A DNA stretch of 64,000 nt from Pleurotus djamor (Eukaryota > Basidiomycota > Agaricomycetes > Agaricales > Pleurotaceae): positions 1 through 64,000 of the forward strand of contig JAPEVF010000173.1 of NCBI GenBank assembly GCA_029747585.1, written 5' to 3'. The first letter of the stretch is position 1. Each line of letters opens with the position of its first letter. The notes under the pieces were generated by a model. It made no database searches. It was not told the origin of the DNA and was given only the letters and a program-made list of their open reading frames with translations. Shown piece after piece: positions 1-12,650 of this stretch. The position numbers were made by a program, and so were the translations under genes.

Positions 1-543
1 GGGAAACGAAGTATTCTTTTTCTTGAACGTTATCCTGGTCAATGCATAAGATATCAATCCAGAACCAGTCTTGACCTCGACTATGAGCCACGAAAGCGAC
101 GGTTTCCAGGAAGCGATTGGCTTCGTCGAGTAAAGGGTCGTTCGTCTGATCGAGAATGCCCCGAACTGCATGGGAACCCAGCCAGACTCTAGCTGCATAT
201 TCGTGTTCTTGTATCATCTGAGCCATTCGTTGCGACTCTTTCTGTGTCTTCGCAGCCTCCCAGAAGTCTGGGTCCCCTTTGAGAGCATCACAGTAAGTAA
301 TCCCAGTCGACATGACTCGGTCTCTCCATGCTTTAATAGCGGGTGACCATGTGTACGATACCGCTACGAAATCGTCGGGGATATGGGGAAGGTGTCGGAT
401 TTCAATGTGGCCTTCTAAGAGGAAAGAATCGGTGTGGATGAATCGCCAGGAAAATGGCGCAGGACTGCGTGACTAGGAATCATACATATTGTGAGTGTAT
501 GAGTTACGAAGCCTGTTGAGCCACGTACCTGAAGGAGGCCCAT
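1..543 (-). CDS. HET-domain (heterokaryon incompatibility) protein, 5' part only
   Basis: The gene runs leftwards off the window, so only the N-terminal part is present. Exon 1 is tiny (529-543, M-G-L-L-Q), followed by a 54-nt GT..AG intron, then one open exon to the edge. The second exon carries hallmark HET motifs: an FIHTDSFLL-like start, VAVSYTW, an alanine-rich helix, and WIDILCIDQDNVQEKE. In ascomycetes HET proteins trigger non-self recognition and cell death after fusion; in agaricomycetes the family is expanded and mostly uncharacterised. The ATG at 543 was chosen because it is the only in-frame ATG after an in-frame stop upstream and it splices in phase. The family call is firm; the role here is unknown. 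Confidence 0.85.
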
Positions 544-1277
544 AGCAAATGTAGCATGGGAGATATTAGGACCGTGAATTTCTTCGGATACATATATATG
601 TGTGCGTTAGCCTTGCCGAGGCCTCATGGCTATCTGAATCGCAGCAGAAGTCGTCAGCGAGCACTGGATAGATCGTCACAAAGAGTCGATTCTGGCCTCC
701 CAGGCTCTTTCAGATCCTCTGCGGGGGACTGGGCTTCGGCAATCCCCTTTTGAGAGCTATATAGAAGAAAAGAAGGATATAGGCCCTCTACTCGAGAGGT
801 CTTGCATAAGAGGACGGCAGCCGATGCTGTATCGTCTCTAGTTTGAAGGATTAGGTTGGTTGGATTGATCGAATTGGGTAGATGACGAACCCAAAACCGT
901 TTTCCATATCATTACTGCGACCGCTAAGGATCAGATCCCTCTCAAAGTACTTGCAGGAGGTGGTTCGGATGCAATGCTATGGGTTGTCACTCGGCATCGT
1001 GGTTCGAGGTGAAAGACTATCCTCAGGGGGTTGATAGGAGCTGGCGCTGTACAAGCGCCCGGAAACTGGCTGCCTCTGTAGGCCGCGAGGTAGCGCGATT
1101 TTCAGGTTTGATGTGCTATTTTACACAGGGAAAAGTGAACGGGGCTCGAGAACCTACCACGCCTGAAGCATGATGCATGAACGTTGAACACTTGCCGGTA
1201 CACTGTGAGTTTTGCTTCTGTTCTTCCTTGGTTCTTCCCTCCCGAGTCCCGATCTCGTATCGAAGCATACCTGGATG
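544..1277. other. gap with no supported gene
   Basis: Only short unlinked frames occur here, none with a recognisable motif or a credible splice partner. It probably holds the upstream region of the HET gene and the 3' side of the uncertain minus-strand gene to the right. Confidence 0.5.
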
Positions 1278-1925
1278 ATCTACGCAACGGACTTATTTCC
1301 CTTTTTTAGATAATTATTTTCTGCATCTGGGTGACGTTTGAGTGGTTTGAAAGTATCTACTTCCATGGCCGAGTTATGTACCCCAACGTTGGCTGCTGGG
1401 GCGCGTTTGGAAACAAAGGGTCGATCGAACGGATGGCCTGAGATGTGAGTTAGTATCTCAGCGGTCTGGACTCCGTCGTCGCCTTGGGTCGGATCCATAT
1501 CCCGAGGAGGCTTGAGCATACTTTCATGTTCATTTCCATGGTGATGATATGTCGAGCTTATCACATGCGGTGACCTCGGTCAATGTCTTCGGAAAGATAA
1601 ACAGAACGGTCCATACTGTAGCACACAGACTGTCATGCCAGATTAATTTCGTCCACGCCCTCAGATGATGGATGAGGCAATAATTGTATTCCAGAGTGAT
1701 GGTGGAATTGATCAGACTCTATGATGGTACCACCTGATTGGGCCAATGGGATGCGGGGTCGGGGTCGGGATGCTCGTGTTTCAGAGGCTGAGGAGCGTGG
1801 ATATGTGAATCATCTGCAAATTGGGTATTCTGCGGAGGTTCAGGCGACGAATGGGTGGGGGACTCGCTGGGGGATGCAGAGGCCGAGTCAGGTGCAGATC
1901 CTCGGTCGTCTCATGGTCCAATGAT
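1278..1925 (-). CDS. probable hypothetical protein, Pro/Ser/His-rich, start unresolved
   Basis: Two minus-strand segments look coding. The right one (about 1730-1915) is rich in Ser, Pro, Asp and His, for example SASPSESPTHSSPEPPQ. The left one (about 1280-1564) continues as a polar frame and ends at a TAG near 1280. An intron of roughly 150 nt between them would remove the stops, with donor near CAG/GTGGTACC and acceptor near GAG/GTCACC, but the phase could not be closed with certainty. No ATG is obvious at the right end. No family is recognised. It would be divergent from the large plus-strand gene at 2227. Confidence 0.35.
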
Positions 1926-2226
1926 TGTCGATGCATGAGTACCATCGCATCAGGGGGGCAAAAGATATCGAGGAGGGAATAATCTAATCTTATCAGAAAT
2001 GGTTAAAGTTACCGAAACTCCAGGCCTGACGTTTTGGATATGATGGACTTGACACAGGCGACACAAGGCCAAACAGTATTTTGACTGATGCGAGGTCCCC
2101 AAATGCGATGGTCCTTGCCAACCACGAATATACCCATCATTATATACCCTCTCTTCCTTCCCATTCCTCACCGCCAACGCTGGATGCCCTGGGGACCTTG
2201 ATTCTCGACGCGGTCACGGTCTCGAA

Positions 2227-5200
2227 ATGCTCTCTTCCTTCATATCCTACATCCCAAAAGGCCCTAAACGAAAAACGAAAACCCTCGCAACTGGAAGGCA
2301 GGATGCAGTCGCTTCCAGAACGTTTGCGGATGCTGGGGAATACGGTTCCTATGGTATAGCTTCATCAAAGCCAACGCCTAGCTGGGACTATAATACTTCG
2401 TTCGCACACCATCGGCCTCCCCAAGTACTGGATATTCGCGATGGAAACCAATCTTCTTCGCGGGATGGGAGAAGACGGCCGTCCGAGGAAGAGTTCTTAC
2501 AGGAACCTCCACCAGCTTCGCCCAGACTCGAAGTCAACCTCCCACAATCTAACTTGGCAGACTTGATGCCCCCAGACCTCGCGAAGCGCAAGTCGTTTAC
2601 ATTATTCATGGACGCAGCGGTGGAAGATGCACGGGATGATGGTCGGAGACCTTGGGTTGCTGAGTTGGGTGGTAATGAAGGGGCTTTGCGACGAGGGGAT
2701 TCTACGGAGACACACGAGCAACAAACTGAAGAAAGCATAGCAATGGTCAGCTCGGATGATCATGGAGTGGGGCTTCGTCAAGTCCAAGCTGATGGTCGAG
2801 GGAACGACGAAGATGACGAAGGCTCTGTGTATTCACTGGAATATGTGAACTTTGATGCAGCCGATGCAGCGTCGAATGTAAGTGCCATCATTCACCTGCT
2901 TCGCTTTTTCCAACTTACACGTTTCGTAGAGCCCACAACAGAAATCGACCGAAGTGGATGAGGAAACTCTGCTGCCTTATGTAGGCACCACCCATTTTTT
3001 CATTGATCTACTAAATGTGCTAATATCCATCTACCCCAGGCCTCGACGTCTAGGAAACCAGCACCAGCACCTATTCAAATCCCCAATTTTTCGCTCTATG
3101 GCCCCAAAGTCCAGCTTCTCCATACTGCAGGCAACCAATCGCGCCCTCAATCCAGGGGCAACGAATCCATCGCGTCTACTGAGCCTTCATCGGCAGTTTC
3201 AGGCACATCTCTTGCACGCGCCCTTTTTGCCAACACCTTCGTCCTGAGCGGAAACCAGACATCACGATATCGTAGTGGTGTTAGCGCGACCTTTGCGAGA
3301 CAGGATTCAGCGACGTTACCTCGTGGGGAGCACCCCCTGATGTCGTCGCCTTTCTTTGGTGATCGCGGGGACCAATTTGGGAGTCCTATCATGATCCCAG
3401 GCGGTACAGGCGTCACCTTGCCGCCTCCGTCGTCATACAGACCTTCAACGGCCGATTCAATGCACCGCAGAATGCCTAAACGGTCAGGCCCGGACCTACG
3501 CGACCGCCCCAAGACAGCGCCAGGGAAACGAATGAGTGCTAAAAGCCTTCCCAACAGAGCAACCCAAGATGTCGATCATGTCACAACTGCACTTGAGCTG
3601 CCAACGCTGCCTGATGAAATAACGGCAGAGCGTCCTTCATCAAGCGCCTCGCCTGACCGAGCTTCCCGCCGCATCTCGCGTATCTCGGAGGCGGCTTCAT
3701 CTGCTCCCAACACTCCAGACCCCGTGACACAACCGCAACCCAAGGAAACGGAACAGACATCTGAGCAATCAAACCTAACGGATTCTACTGCATCGTCGAA
3801 CAAATCAGAGGCAGAACCATCAATAGCGACATCACCATCAAATCACCCACGGGTTGAGCTAACCACAGCGAAGAGTGATTCAGACATCGCCTCACCACCA
3901 CCACAATCACTCGTCGAAGCTAGCCCTGAAATAATGCCTCAAGAAGAGCAGGAGGCTCATGATCACCGCCCCATCGAAGCGCAGCCAGCACAAAACCCCC
4001 AACAACTGAGCACTGTTGCTGCCTCTCCCGCTCCTACCCCACGCTCAGCTGGAGGGTTCTCGATGACGTCCGAGCCTGGCTCAGGCAAAGAAATCGACAA
4101 CGTCTTGGATTATTATCAATTTGACTCGCAGCAACCGACGTTTCCCACGTTGCGCTTGCCATTTTCACCTATCTCTGAAGAATCGAGTTCGATGTTGAGC
4201 CCTGTGAGCTCACAGAAGAGCTCGGGTGCAGTCTCGGGCGGTAGTCTGGGAGGAGAGTCTAAAATGAGTAAGCAGCAGACTGAAGCCCGTCTAAGTTTGT
4301 TGCCGAATGCAGTCCGAGGTAGGTTTCGTTTTGTGATTGGGTGTCCATCAAGCTGACATCTTTTCTAGCGGCGGCGGAGTGGTCTCCACGAAAGCCTCAA
4401 AGCCCACCATTGATGCCGATTGGTGGGCGCGAATTACCACGTCGACCAGCACTTCTGCCTATTGGTGAACGGCCTAGATCAACCCAGGTACGTTTGTTCA
4501 TGTGGTCATTGATGCTTGAGATCATTCACTGAACTTATCTAGGTTGGGGCGTCTCACCCTATGTCCATCAACTCACCACTGTCTTCAAGTTCGTCAAAGT
4601 TGGGCACGGCTACGTTTTCTGTTAGTACGGCTAGCACTCTGACGTCCTTGGCCTCGCCCGACAATGGCGAACCACTCCTACCACCTTCACGGACGATTTT
4701 CAATCGTGCGAGGTCTGGTAGTGCGCCTAGTCCCATCAAGGTGATACGTACCTCGCGCGATCTCAGGCGACTGCCTGTTGCGGTTCTCACTCCCTTGACT
4801 GGCGATAGCATGAAGCAAGAGGACAGTGGTCGCCCACAGTTGACCGCCGAACCTGAGAAAGAGTTGGAGGAGAGCACGAAAGACGATCCCCACGTTGAAG
4901 AGATTCAAGAGGATGACCGATCGCCGAGCTCGAGTGCTCGGTCGCTTCAACGATCTGATTCTCAAGAGTTCCCAGAGACACCAAGTGCTTTCAGCCCGAC
5001 ATGGACGTTCAATATGCTCAGCCCTGTCAACCGAGGTGAATCTACGCATGAATACCCTGTGTTGATGCCGCTCTCAGCTGGCGTGCCTGCTCGAGGGAGT
5101 ATTACACCTGCCAGTTTGACTCAGCAGGTTCTCTTGACTCGAGCAGCAACCTCTGTGCGCGGCGCTCGTCATTCTCGTCAGGCCAGCCTACTGAGGAATG

Positions 5201-7861
5201 CGACGGCTCCTGCTAAAGTCGAGTCATCCTTGGATGATTCGATTGCCATCCCAGGCCCCTCGAAAGAGCTCGATGCTCCCCAGGCGTTCCCACCTAAACG
5301 ACCGCTTTCGGAAATGGAAGAGGAGGAAGCTGAATCTATTGGAAGTCCTATACTTCCAGGGACGCATCGAATGGTCGTCGAGGAGCCCAATGAAATGGAC
5401 TTCCAATTGCACGACCAAGTTTCACCATCTATTTCGATAAGACAGAACTCACTTCCTGAAGACGTCACGAACGACGATATATTGTTCTCCCCCCGCATAC
5501 CCAGTTCTCCTGCACGTTCTCCAAGGCCCCGAGTGGGCGACCCTGTATTACCAACCATCTTTGACCTCCCTCCAAACGCGACCCAACGGTCTGCATCGTC
5601 CAGTTCTGTACCAAGTACTCCAGCGCTCTCCATTCGTAGTGCTCCTTCCCCAAATCTCAGTGCCCCACAAGCACACAGGGACCACAGTCGTCCTTCATCG
5701 CCTCGTATCCTTGCTGGTCCTTCACTGCAGCCCCATTCCCCTAATTTATCTTCGCCTCGTATCCCTGCATCCCCCCATGTTTACGATAGCTCAGCGCACA
5801 GTCACTCGTCTCCTCATTTGTCTCCGATACCATCCCATACCAAGACTTCCGATGTCACTTCGCTTTCTTCTGCATCAATTCGTTCTGTTTCGCCTTCTTC
5901 TCGTAGCTTTACTTCGCATTCATCCCCACATTTGCCGCCTATTTCACCAGCGCGCAACCCGGACCAACCATTCTATGCCCATCCGAACCGTAATGTTGGA
6001 ACATCACCTTATGATTCACCTCGCTCTGTACATCAGCCCGCCCCTCGTCCTCCACCACTTTCTCTTGATACCCCCAGCTCTAGCCGCAGCCCGGCATTGC
6101 CCATCATTAATACCCCTTCAACTTCGTTACCTTCAAGTCTTAATCTCATCTCGCCATTTACGTCCATTCCTGGTGATCTCGATATAGACCATCCCCTGTC
6201 CCCGTCGTTTGTAGCCCCCCCTCCGTACTCCACTATCGCCCATATACATCCTCCTCAAGACTCGCCTTTCACCCATCTTGCTCATGGCTCCGAGTATCAC
6301 TATGGGGCCACACATACCCCCAGTAGTGCCCATCCTAACGCTCATTTGGAAATTGACCCGCGAACCCCTCTTTCCGCTGTCCCTCGTCGACCCAGAGCTC
6401 GTCCCCCACTTCCCATTGGCCCCCGTCGACCTCAACAGGGTACCACGCATCTTACCACCGCGACGCTCGAACCCAGGCATCGCAATGCGTCTGCTCCCAA
6501 CCTACCCAGCAGCGTACCACCTGTTGGTGGACGACATCAACGCCAGTACTCTGCTCAGGTTCCCAAGTTCCGTCCTCCTGCACCCAAGTGGAGGGGGTAC
6601 ACTCTGGAAGCCGCCAAATGGACCTTCTCTTCCGCAGAGCTGCAGGCCATCGTGTCGAGAGCTATCCGTCAGTCTGCTGAAGCGTCATCATTCAGGCTTT
6701 TGCAGCTTGAAACTTTGGATCGTGATATCGCTCAGGAGATCGAGAAGCTCCATACCCAGCGAGCCGACATCAAAACCAAGTACAAGCTGATGACTCGTAG
6801 ACGTGCGGGGCTCTTCGATACGCTCTCAGCTCATTTGGAAGGGGCCGTCCTGGAGTTCAGTGTTCCTCCCTTGCGAGTACTGGATGAACTCAGCGAGATC
6901 TCGACAACCCTCGACGAACTCGCTGAGGAGCTTGATAGCGTGGATGAGCAGCTGAACCAACTGACTTCCCTCTGCGAAGTTCACTCGTCTAGTGCTTTGG
7001 CGATGGCACTCAGAAAGTTGAACACAAGCTTCCTCAAGCAGGTGTCCGAGAACCAGTCACTCAAAGCACAGATTGAAACACTCGAGGCGGAGAAAGACGA
7101 TGCCTGGAAGCAAGCTCAGGACGTTGCCAATGAATACGATGAGCTCACGAAGAAATTGGATAGTATCCCTCCTGACTCTGCGGGGCATCGCTCCAGCCGT
7201 GTTATGGCCTCGAGAAAATCCAGTATCCGTGCTTCCAAAGCGGGACTACGGTCAACCTCAAGCTTCCGTCGTAGCCAGAGGTCGTCTGTAAGCAGCAATG
7301 GCCAGCGTATGAGTACTGCCTCTCTCGCTTCTGCAACGTTGTCTCCGAACGAAGTTCCTCCTGTCCCTCCTATTCCTCGTCGTAGGCCGTTTGAAATTGT
7401 CACGGATATACCCACACGAGCCTCTTCGGTATGTTCATTTTTCATTGTTATCTTTGCCTCCTTCTGAACATAGCTCAATAGGGTGTGTACACGCCAACAT
7501 CTGAAACTCGAGCGATGGTTCGAGCACAACAGGAATTGTGCGATATGCTTGGAATAACCTTGAAGGACCCGCCAGCTCCACTCAAGCGCTCTCATTCCGT
7601 TTCTGATCGTCCTCTTGAGGTCGCTGATTTCTCCTCGCTCCGTCCCAATACCGAGACATCACCACGGCATTCGGATACCGGAAGTGCTGGTCGACGGTCC
7701 TCGATGCCCAGTAGTCATGGATTGTACCATGTCCATAATGCCATGACCATTGACGTGAGTTTCATCTTCATCATTCTCTTTCCATACCATCTGGTCTGAC
7801 TATCTCCTCAACCCCATAGCGAAAAGCCATGTTAACCACCCTTGGAATGTTGTCCGACTAA
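2227..7861 (+). CDS. large Ser/Pro-rich protein with C-terminal coiled coil, unknown function
   Basis: Seven exons keep frame: 2227-2877, 2930-2980, 3040-4318, 4369-4487, 4543-7428, 7482-7754, 7820-7861, giving 1,766 residues. The first two thirds is low-complexity and probably disordered, with many Ser-Pro sites and loose repeats of the type SHSSPHLSPI. Around residues 1330-1580 an ordered segment begins (RGYTLEAAKWTFSSAELQAI) and runs into heptad-like coiled coil (LDELAEELDSVDEQLNQL; LKAQIETLEAEKDDAWKQ). A basic serine-rich tail follows. No catalytic motif or membrane segment is visible. The architecture suggests a phosphorylated scaffold, perhaps at the cortex or cytoskeleton, but that is inference only. 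A TATA-like TATATACC lies about 85 nt upstream of the ATG. Confidence 0.85.
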
Positions 7862-8482
7862 ACCCTATATATCTTGTTTGTTCTCATCACACTGATATAC
7901 CGCTCGTTTCTGTTTCCATCTACCTGATCATCATATCTGACCCCGTCATTCATTACACTCTGTATCGATATTTAGTTTCGTATCATTATACTCCCCATTT
8001 TATGGTATTTTCTTATATTAAATAATTTAACAGTAGATAGCTGCTACAAAATGCAACTGTGTCTTGTACCCAGATACCTGCATCAATCCGAGCTATCAAA
8101 TCGAGCTATCAAATGGAAGCGCTACGCACCATTCCACTCTGGGCCTTCTGGTGATGGACGCCAGTGTTGTATACACGTCCTACCCTTGATGAGGTCGAGT
8201 CCTCGGCAATATGAAGGAGAGACCACATGTCTCTTCATTGCTGCACAATTGCATTTGTGAAACGACGCGGAACGACACGATGATACATTGAGTGTCCGTA
8301 AATGGAAAGCGATTGACTATTTTAGGTAAGAGTGCTGTATATACTGCATACCGAAATGCATAGAGTAAATTCTACGAGGTTGTCCAAGTGTCGTGATGAT
8401 TATACGAGACGCATAGCCCAAGAGAGGTACTCAAGAAGATGAAGATGCAGATAGAAAAGTGAACGTGAACTCGTCAGACGAA
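7862..8482. other. convergent intergenic region
   Basis: This lies between the 3' ends of the coiled-coil gene (+) and the exopolyphosphatase gene (-). It contains T/A-rich stretches suited to 3' ends. The 69-codon plus frame at 8051 has no support. Confidence 0.6.
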
Positions 8483-10135
8483 TCAGACGTACGGCAGACT
8501 TGAGGCTGAGGTTACGGATGGACGCTCTGGTTCTACAGTAGCATTGCCGCTGACTTTGTCGCCAGCTTCTTGAGGAGGTTCAGCTGGATCGGTAGCGACT
8601 ATCACTTCCGCTATCGCGTCACCCTCCGCCACGGCGGCGACGACAGTCGTGTCGCCCTCCAAGATACTCTTCACCAAAGGTGCAGTGACCTTCCTCGATG
8701 CATCCACGTTGCCTTGTTTATACCCCTTCCACCTCATCTCCTTCGGCAGCTTCTCCTTCTTCGGCACGAGCTCAAACTTCTTATCCTTCTTAAGCTTCAA
8801 CTCCTTGCTCTCCTTCAACCCAGCGAACAAGCGATCCGCCACCAAATCGATATCAATAGCACCCTCTTCGGTGCCTTGACGAAGGACCCAGACTTGTCCG
8901 CGACGATGCTTGCCTTTTCCGCTGCGGCCGAATTTCTTGTCATCACGATAGGAAGTAAGGACGCCCAAAGCGGTGAGATCGCGTTTCTTCATCCACTCTT
9001 GACTGGCTTCCAATAGCTTCCCCTTCGTCGCCCATTCTTTCAAACCCACTGGGACGGTTGATAAGCCGACTTTGATGGAAGGTTGGTTCGGTGCCCAGCC
9101 GAGTTGGTATTCCGACTCCTTATAGTCTCTTCGTAGAAGGTCGAGAGCNGTGAGATGAGAGACATCCGACTTCTTCGCATCCAACGTGCCCGTAAGTTCT
9201 TTGACTGCAGGCGAGTCAGGTAACTTGTCACCCAAATCACCTTCAGGGACGTTGTCCTTGAGGGTGGAGTTGGGGATCAAGTACGTAGCGGCCTCGTAGT
9301 CGAAGTCTGTGGCCTTTCCTCCACGCTTGAGACCTCCAGTGTCAATGAGAATGGCACACAGCAGGAGGGTAGCGAGTTCAGCTGGGATTTTCGGGGTTGG
9401 CTCCGAGGGTTCGCGGATGTCGGTTTCGTCAGCAGGAGAGGAAGCGTTGACGACCTCTGTAGCATTCCGAATGGTCAACGCGACGAGAGAAGCGCANCTA
9501 CCAGCTGGATTGATCCATCGTGGGTTCGCGTCTTTGTATAGACCTTCGTCCTCATGATGATCGATCACCGCGACCACCTCTGCGTTNCTGTTCCCCTCAG
9601 AGAAGCGATTGCCCAGACGGTTGTGGTCCACNAGAGCAAATTTGTGCGATGGGAAGACGATGAATGATTCGATNTCGCTTGAAGTAACGAGCGTCTCAAC
9701 GGGATCTTTGATCCCTGCGAGTGAAAGCGCGTAGACGTTCTCTTCCCGCAATTTGAAGTCGTCGTTCTGGATTTGGATAAGTGGGACTGTTTGTTTCTTG
9801 TTCACGGCGGAGTAGTACCAGGCAAAAGCTATCGAGCTTGCNATGCTGTCAAGGTCTACACGCGAAAAAAAAACCAGTTGAAATTGGGACGCGACTCGAA
9901 GTGAACCCTACAAAAACTCACCACCAGCTTCGTTCCCCATAGACACTGTCCAGGCTCCTCTATTCCCATCTGCGTCGTTGATATCCCGAAGATAGTTCTC
10001 CTTGGTCGACGTCAAAAACTCTGTGAGCGTGCTGGCCTCGGAGACGATGTCCAAAGGCTTGGGTGGTGCGACGATTCCGTTCGACGAGCCGAGCTTCAAG
10101 GCCATGGAAAGCCTCTTCAACGGATTTCTAGCCAT
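8483..10135 (-). CDS. PPX1: exopolyphosphatase, DHH/DHHA2 family
   Basis: Two exons (9922-10135 and 8483-9855), 66-nt intron, 528 residues, frame closed. The protein should release phosphate from the ends of inorganic polyphosphate in cytosol or mitochondria. DHH-family metal-binding motifs are present: GNEAGDLDSIASSIAFAW across the splice junction, FALVDHNRLG-like near residue 140, VVAVIDHHEDEG (the DHH signature) and LLLCAILIDTGGLK. The DHHA2 domain follows (WKGYKQGN near its end), then a roughly 60-residue Ala/Pro/Glu tail. It is longer than yeast Ppx1 (397 residues), mainly through an insert after the DHH motif and this tail. All six coding Ns are at third codon positions. A prune-like or pyrophosphatase activity is an alternative within the same superfamily. 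Confidence 0.92.
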
Positions 10136-10484
10136 TGTTCGAGGAGGAGNATAAAATAGTAAGAAACGAGTGACTGGGGATATTCGCAGCAGCGAAGTAA
10201 GCTGGACGGGGNACCGAGTGTTGAAAGTAGCTCGGCGAACGTAGGTACAAAGAAACCTTTGGGGAGNCACGCTTGNGNGAGAGGCCTTTATANAAGAACC
10301 TGCTCGGCCACATGTGGGAGAACGTAACNATTACGCTCAGGAACCACNTCGGAACCATCACTTTTGCGATTTTGCTTGTCTTCGACGGGTGCGCATGGTG
10401 GNGCGTANAGTTAAANGTANGGGCAATANGGTGGTCTTGTGACCAAGACAANAAAGGTATNTNNNCACANTGCAAGGATNTANC

Positions 10485-11666
10485 CTAAAGAATCGACATC
10501 CAATTCGAAACGAGGCCNCGNCCAGCAGCATCTTTCCCATCTCTCTTGTCCATTTCGGCTGCAGAATAAGCTTGCAAGACACGCTCCGTAGCCAATTCGT
10601 CTATGAAGTTAATATGCTTGGGCAAAGCGGTGTTGGATGCGGANGCAGATGCGGTAGAAGGCATCGTCCGAAGACGTTTGGTGCACTGAAAGGAAGAATG
10701 TTAGGCACTGTCCAAGAAGGGAAGTTTGTGAATCGACTTGCAAGTTTTATTGTCCACCATGCACGGATAGTTATGCCTTCCGGGACCCGCTGTGTCTCCT
10801 TTTGCTCACACATGTCAATGGCAACGAGNGCCATCTTTAATGCTANCGGTAGATCATTTGCGGTGTACGCCGTCTCNGCAAACTGTAAGGTATAAAAGGG
10901 ATTCTGCGGTGATAGCAAAAGNACGTGGGATAGGGCNTGAAGTGAAAGCGAGTNTCTGGCAACGNNGNTGAGANNNTGNCCAGNNGTNACAGATACTTNC
11001 CGCGACGTACTGGTTGCATGACGCGTAAAGACTGGCAAGTTCTAACCANCCTTCGACATCAGAGTAAAANGTATCCAAGAACTGCGACANTTCGTTGACA
11101 GCCTTTTCAACTTGTCCGAGGCGCTTCAAAATANCAATCTTTCGCTTCCACGCAGCCTAACTCGTGAGACGTTGGAGTGTTGTCCAGGATCCCTTGGATC
11201 ATCATGAGAAGACGCACCCCATTCGCCGAGTCCTTGTCTAGTAGTTCATCATAGTACTGTAGCACAGTAGCAGGTGACTCCGAGGCCTCCATCCGTATGC
11301 CAGTCAGGATTTCGACGCGTGGGGAGTCGGGAAACTTAGTTCCAAGTTGTTCTAAGCATTTCTTGTGGTCAATGTCAAACTATAAGCAGGAATACAGATA
11401 TAGCAGGTTACATACATCTGCAACGTCCAGCCGTCCGATATCAATGGATGCTAAGGCCATTTGCTCTAGAAAAGTCCAAGCTATCCATGAAGTAGGTAAG
11501 TAACCGCGGACAAGCTCTCCAGAACCGAGGCCGTACCCTCATCCCCCATGCTTGGGACAGCATTTGACTTGATTACGAGGGAGCCTTCATTGAATATTTC
11601 TTGCGAGGCTCGAGTGTTGCGACTCCGGTAGTTGGAAAGTTTCTGAAGGGCCACGGAGACGGACAT
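10485..11666 (-). CDS. EMC2: ER membrane protein complex subunit 2 (TPR protein)
   Basis: Six exons (11537-11666, 11416-11480, 11218-11379, 11011-11156, 10742-10955, 10485-10685) close to 305 residues, the usual EMC2 size. EMC2 is the cytosolic TPR scaffold of the EMC, which inserts tail-anchored and polytopic proteins into the ER. Diagnostic stretches are WTFLEQMALASIDIGRLDVA, LGTKFPDSPRV, LQYYDELLDKD, KRLGQVEKAVNE, YSDVEGWLELASLY-like, NPFYTLQF-ETAYTANDLP, and the conserved tail DGKDAAGRGLVSNWMSIL. Exon 5 ends with a GC donor (CTT/GCAAGT), required to reach IKL-CTKRL in frame. Intron 4 (10956-11010) holds 11 Ns in 55 nt. It lies 350 nt downstream of, and on the same strand as, PPX1. Confidence 0.92.
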
Positions 11667-12188
11667 GGTAAACGCAAGAACGGAATTCGGGGCCCGGGCG
11701 CTTCGTAAGGTTCACGCACGAGGACCTCCTGAGGCCTTAGGGGGGCATGTAATCATACTCATATTTCAATGGCCATAGATGGCGCATAACATAGCCATGC
11801 GCAGTCACGAGAGCGCACCATATCTACATATCTAGCACATACTTATCCCCAACACTCCTGAAGCCTCGTTTTCCGGNAANTTTGCCGTGCATGTCATGTA
11901 TTCTATAGAGTACTTGACCTGGATGTGGCGTCGATGAATGGGTCCGCTCGGACTGTTGGATGGCCCGAGACTAACCGTAATTGCGACACGCAGTGGCCGA
12001 TGATAGTCTTATAATTCATGCCTGGGAGAAAAGTAACGGTACGAAGAGATGAAGACTTGACTTGGTCGAAGAGAATACCTACGAACCTTAGCGGTAGTCA
12101 TGCGTTCGAGCCTGAAACATACAATCGTTGATAACCAGTTGACTCTCGTGTATGTAAGCGTTGTTGCTGCCCTGCCGATCCAGGGAGG
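11667..12188. other. intergenic region upstream of EMC2
   Basis: No supported gene. It includes the EMC2 promoter and the 3' flank of the uncertain gene at 12189. A GC-rich stretch near 11685-11750 (GGGGCCCGGGCG) stands out but has no assigned role. Confidence 0.5.
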
Positions 12189-12650
12189 TTACGTGGGTGG
12201 GGCAGCTCGGAAGTAGTCCGCCACGCTACGGGTTCTAATTTGTCTTCTGGCAGCTCTCCTCCTGACACTCCGTTGACTAGCGGTGCTATCGATAGTCATA
12301 CGACTCCGAGCATCACTATCATGTCGTGCTGTACATAAANCGCACCAAGTCGAAGATTAGTGACGCACACAAGGTGTTACAAACGAGGATTTGTGCGTAC
12401 CAGACATATGACTCCCTTGTCCAGAAGAAGAGTCCAAGCTTTCACGAAGGCGACGGCGGTAAAAGCTGGTGTAGCCTCCCATACGAGGTCGCTCGAACGG
12501 CGCATTCGTGTCGTACGAATGTCGGGGAGGCACCGAGTCCCGCTGGGCCTGCCGCTGCTCGTCCTTTACTCTTTCTATGCTTTCGTCGTCGTAGGTACNA
12601 CGATGACAGCAAAGGCCACAGAAGAGCAGCGACAAGCAGCGGAACATAGG
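12189..12650 (-). CDS. probable C-terminal part of an unidentified membrane-tail protein
   Basis: Two minus-strand segments splice in frame. The right one carries a hydrophobic stretch (CLSLLFCGLCCHR) followed by a polar tail (YDDESIERVKDEQRQAQRD). After a GT..AG intron with donor TCTG/GTACGC and acceptor TGTACAG the frame continues as ARHDSDARSRMTIDSTASQR and ends at a TAA (12189-12191) after an Arg-rich stretch. This looks like the last membrane helix and cytoplasmic tail of a membrane protein. Upstream exons to about 13235 could not be joined in frame, and an N near 12599 sits at the probable acceptor. No family is recognised. A competing plus-strand frame of 180 codons at 12360-12902 is the main alternative. 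Confidence 0.4.
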
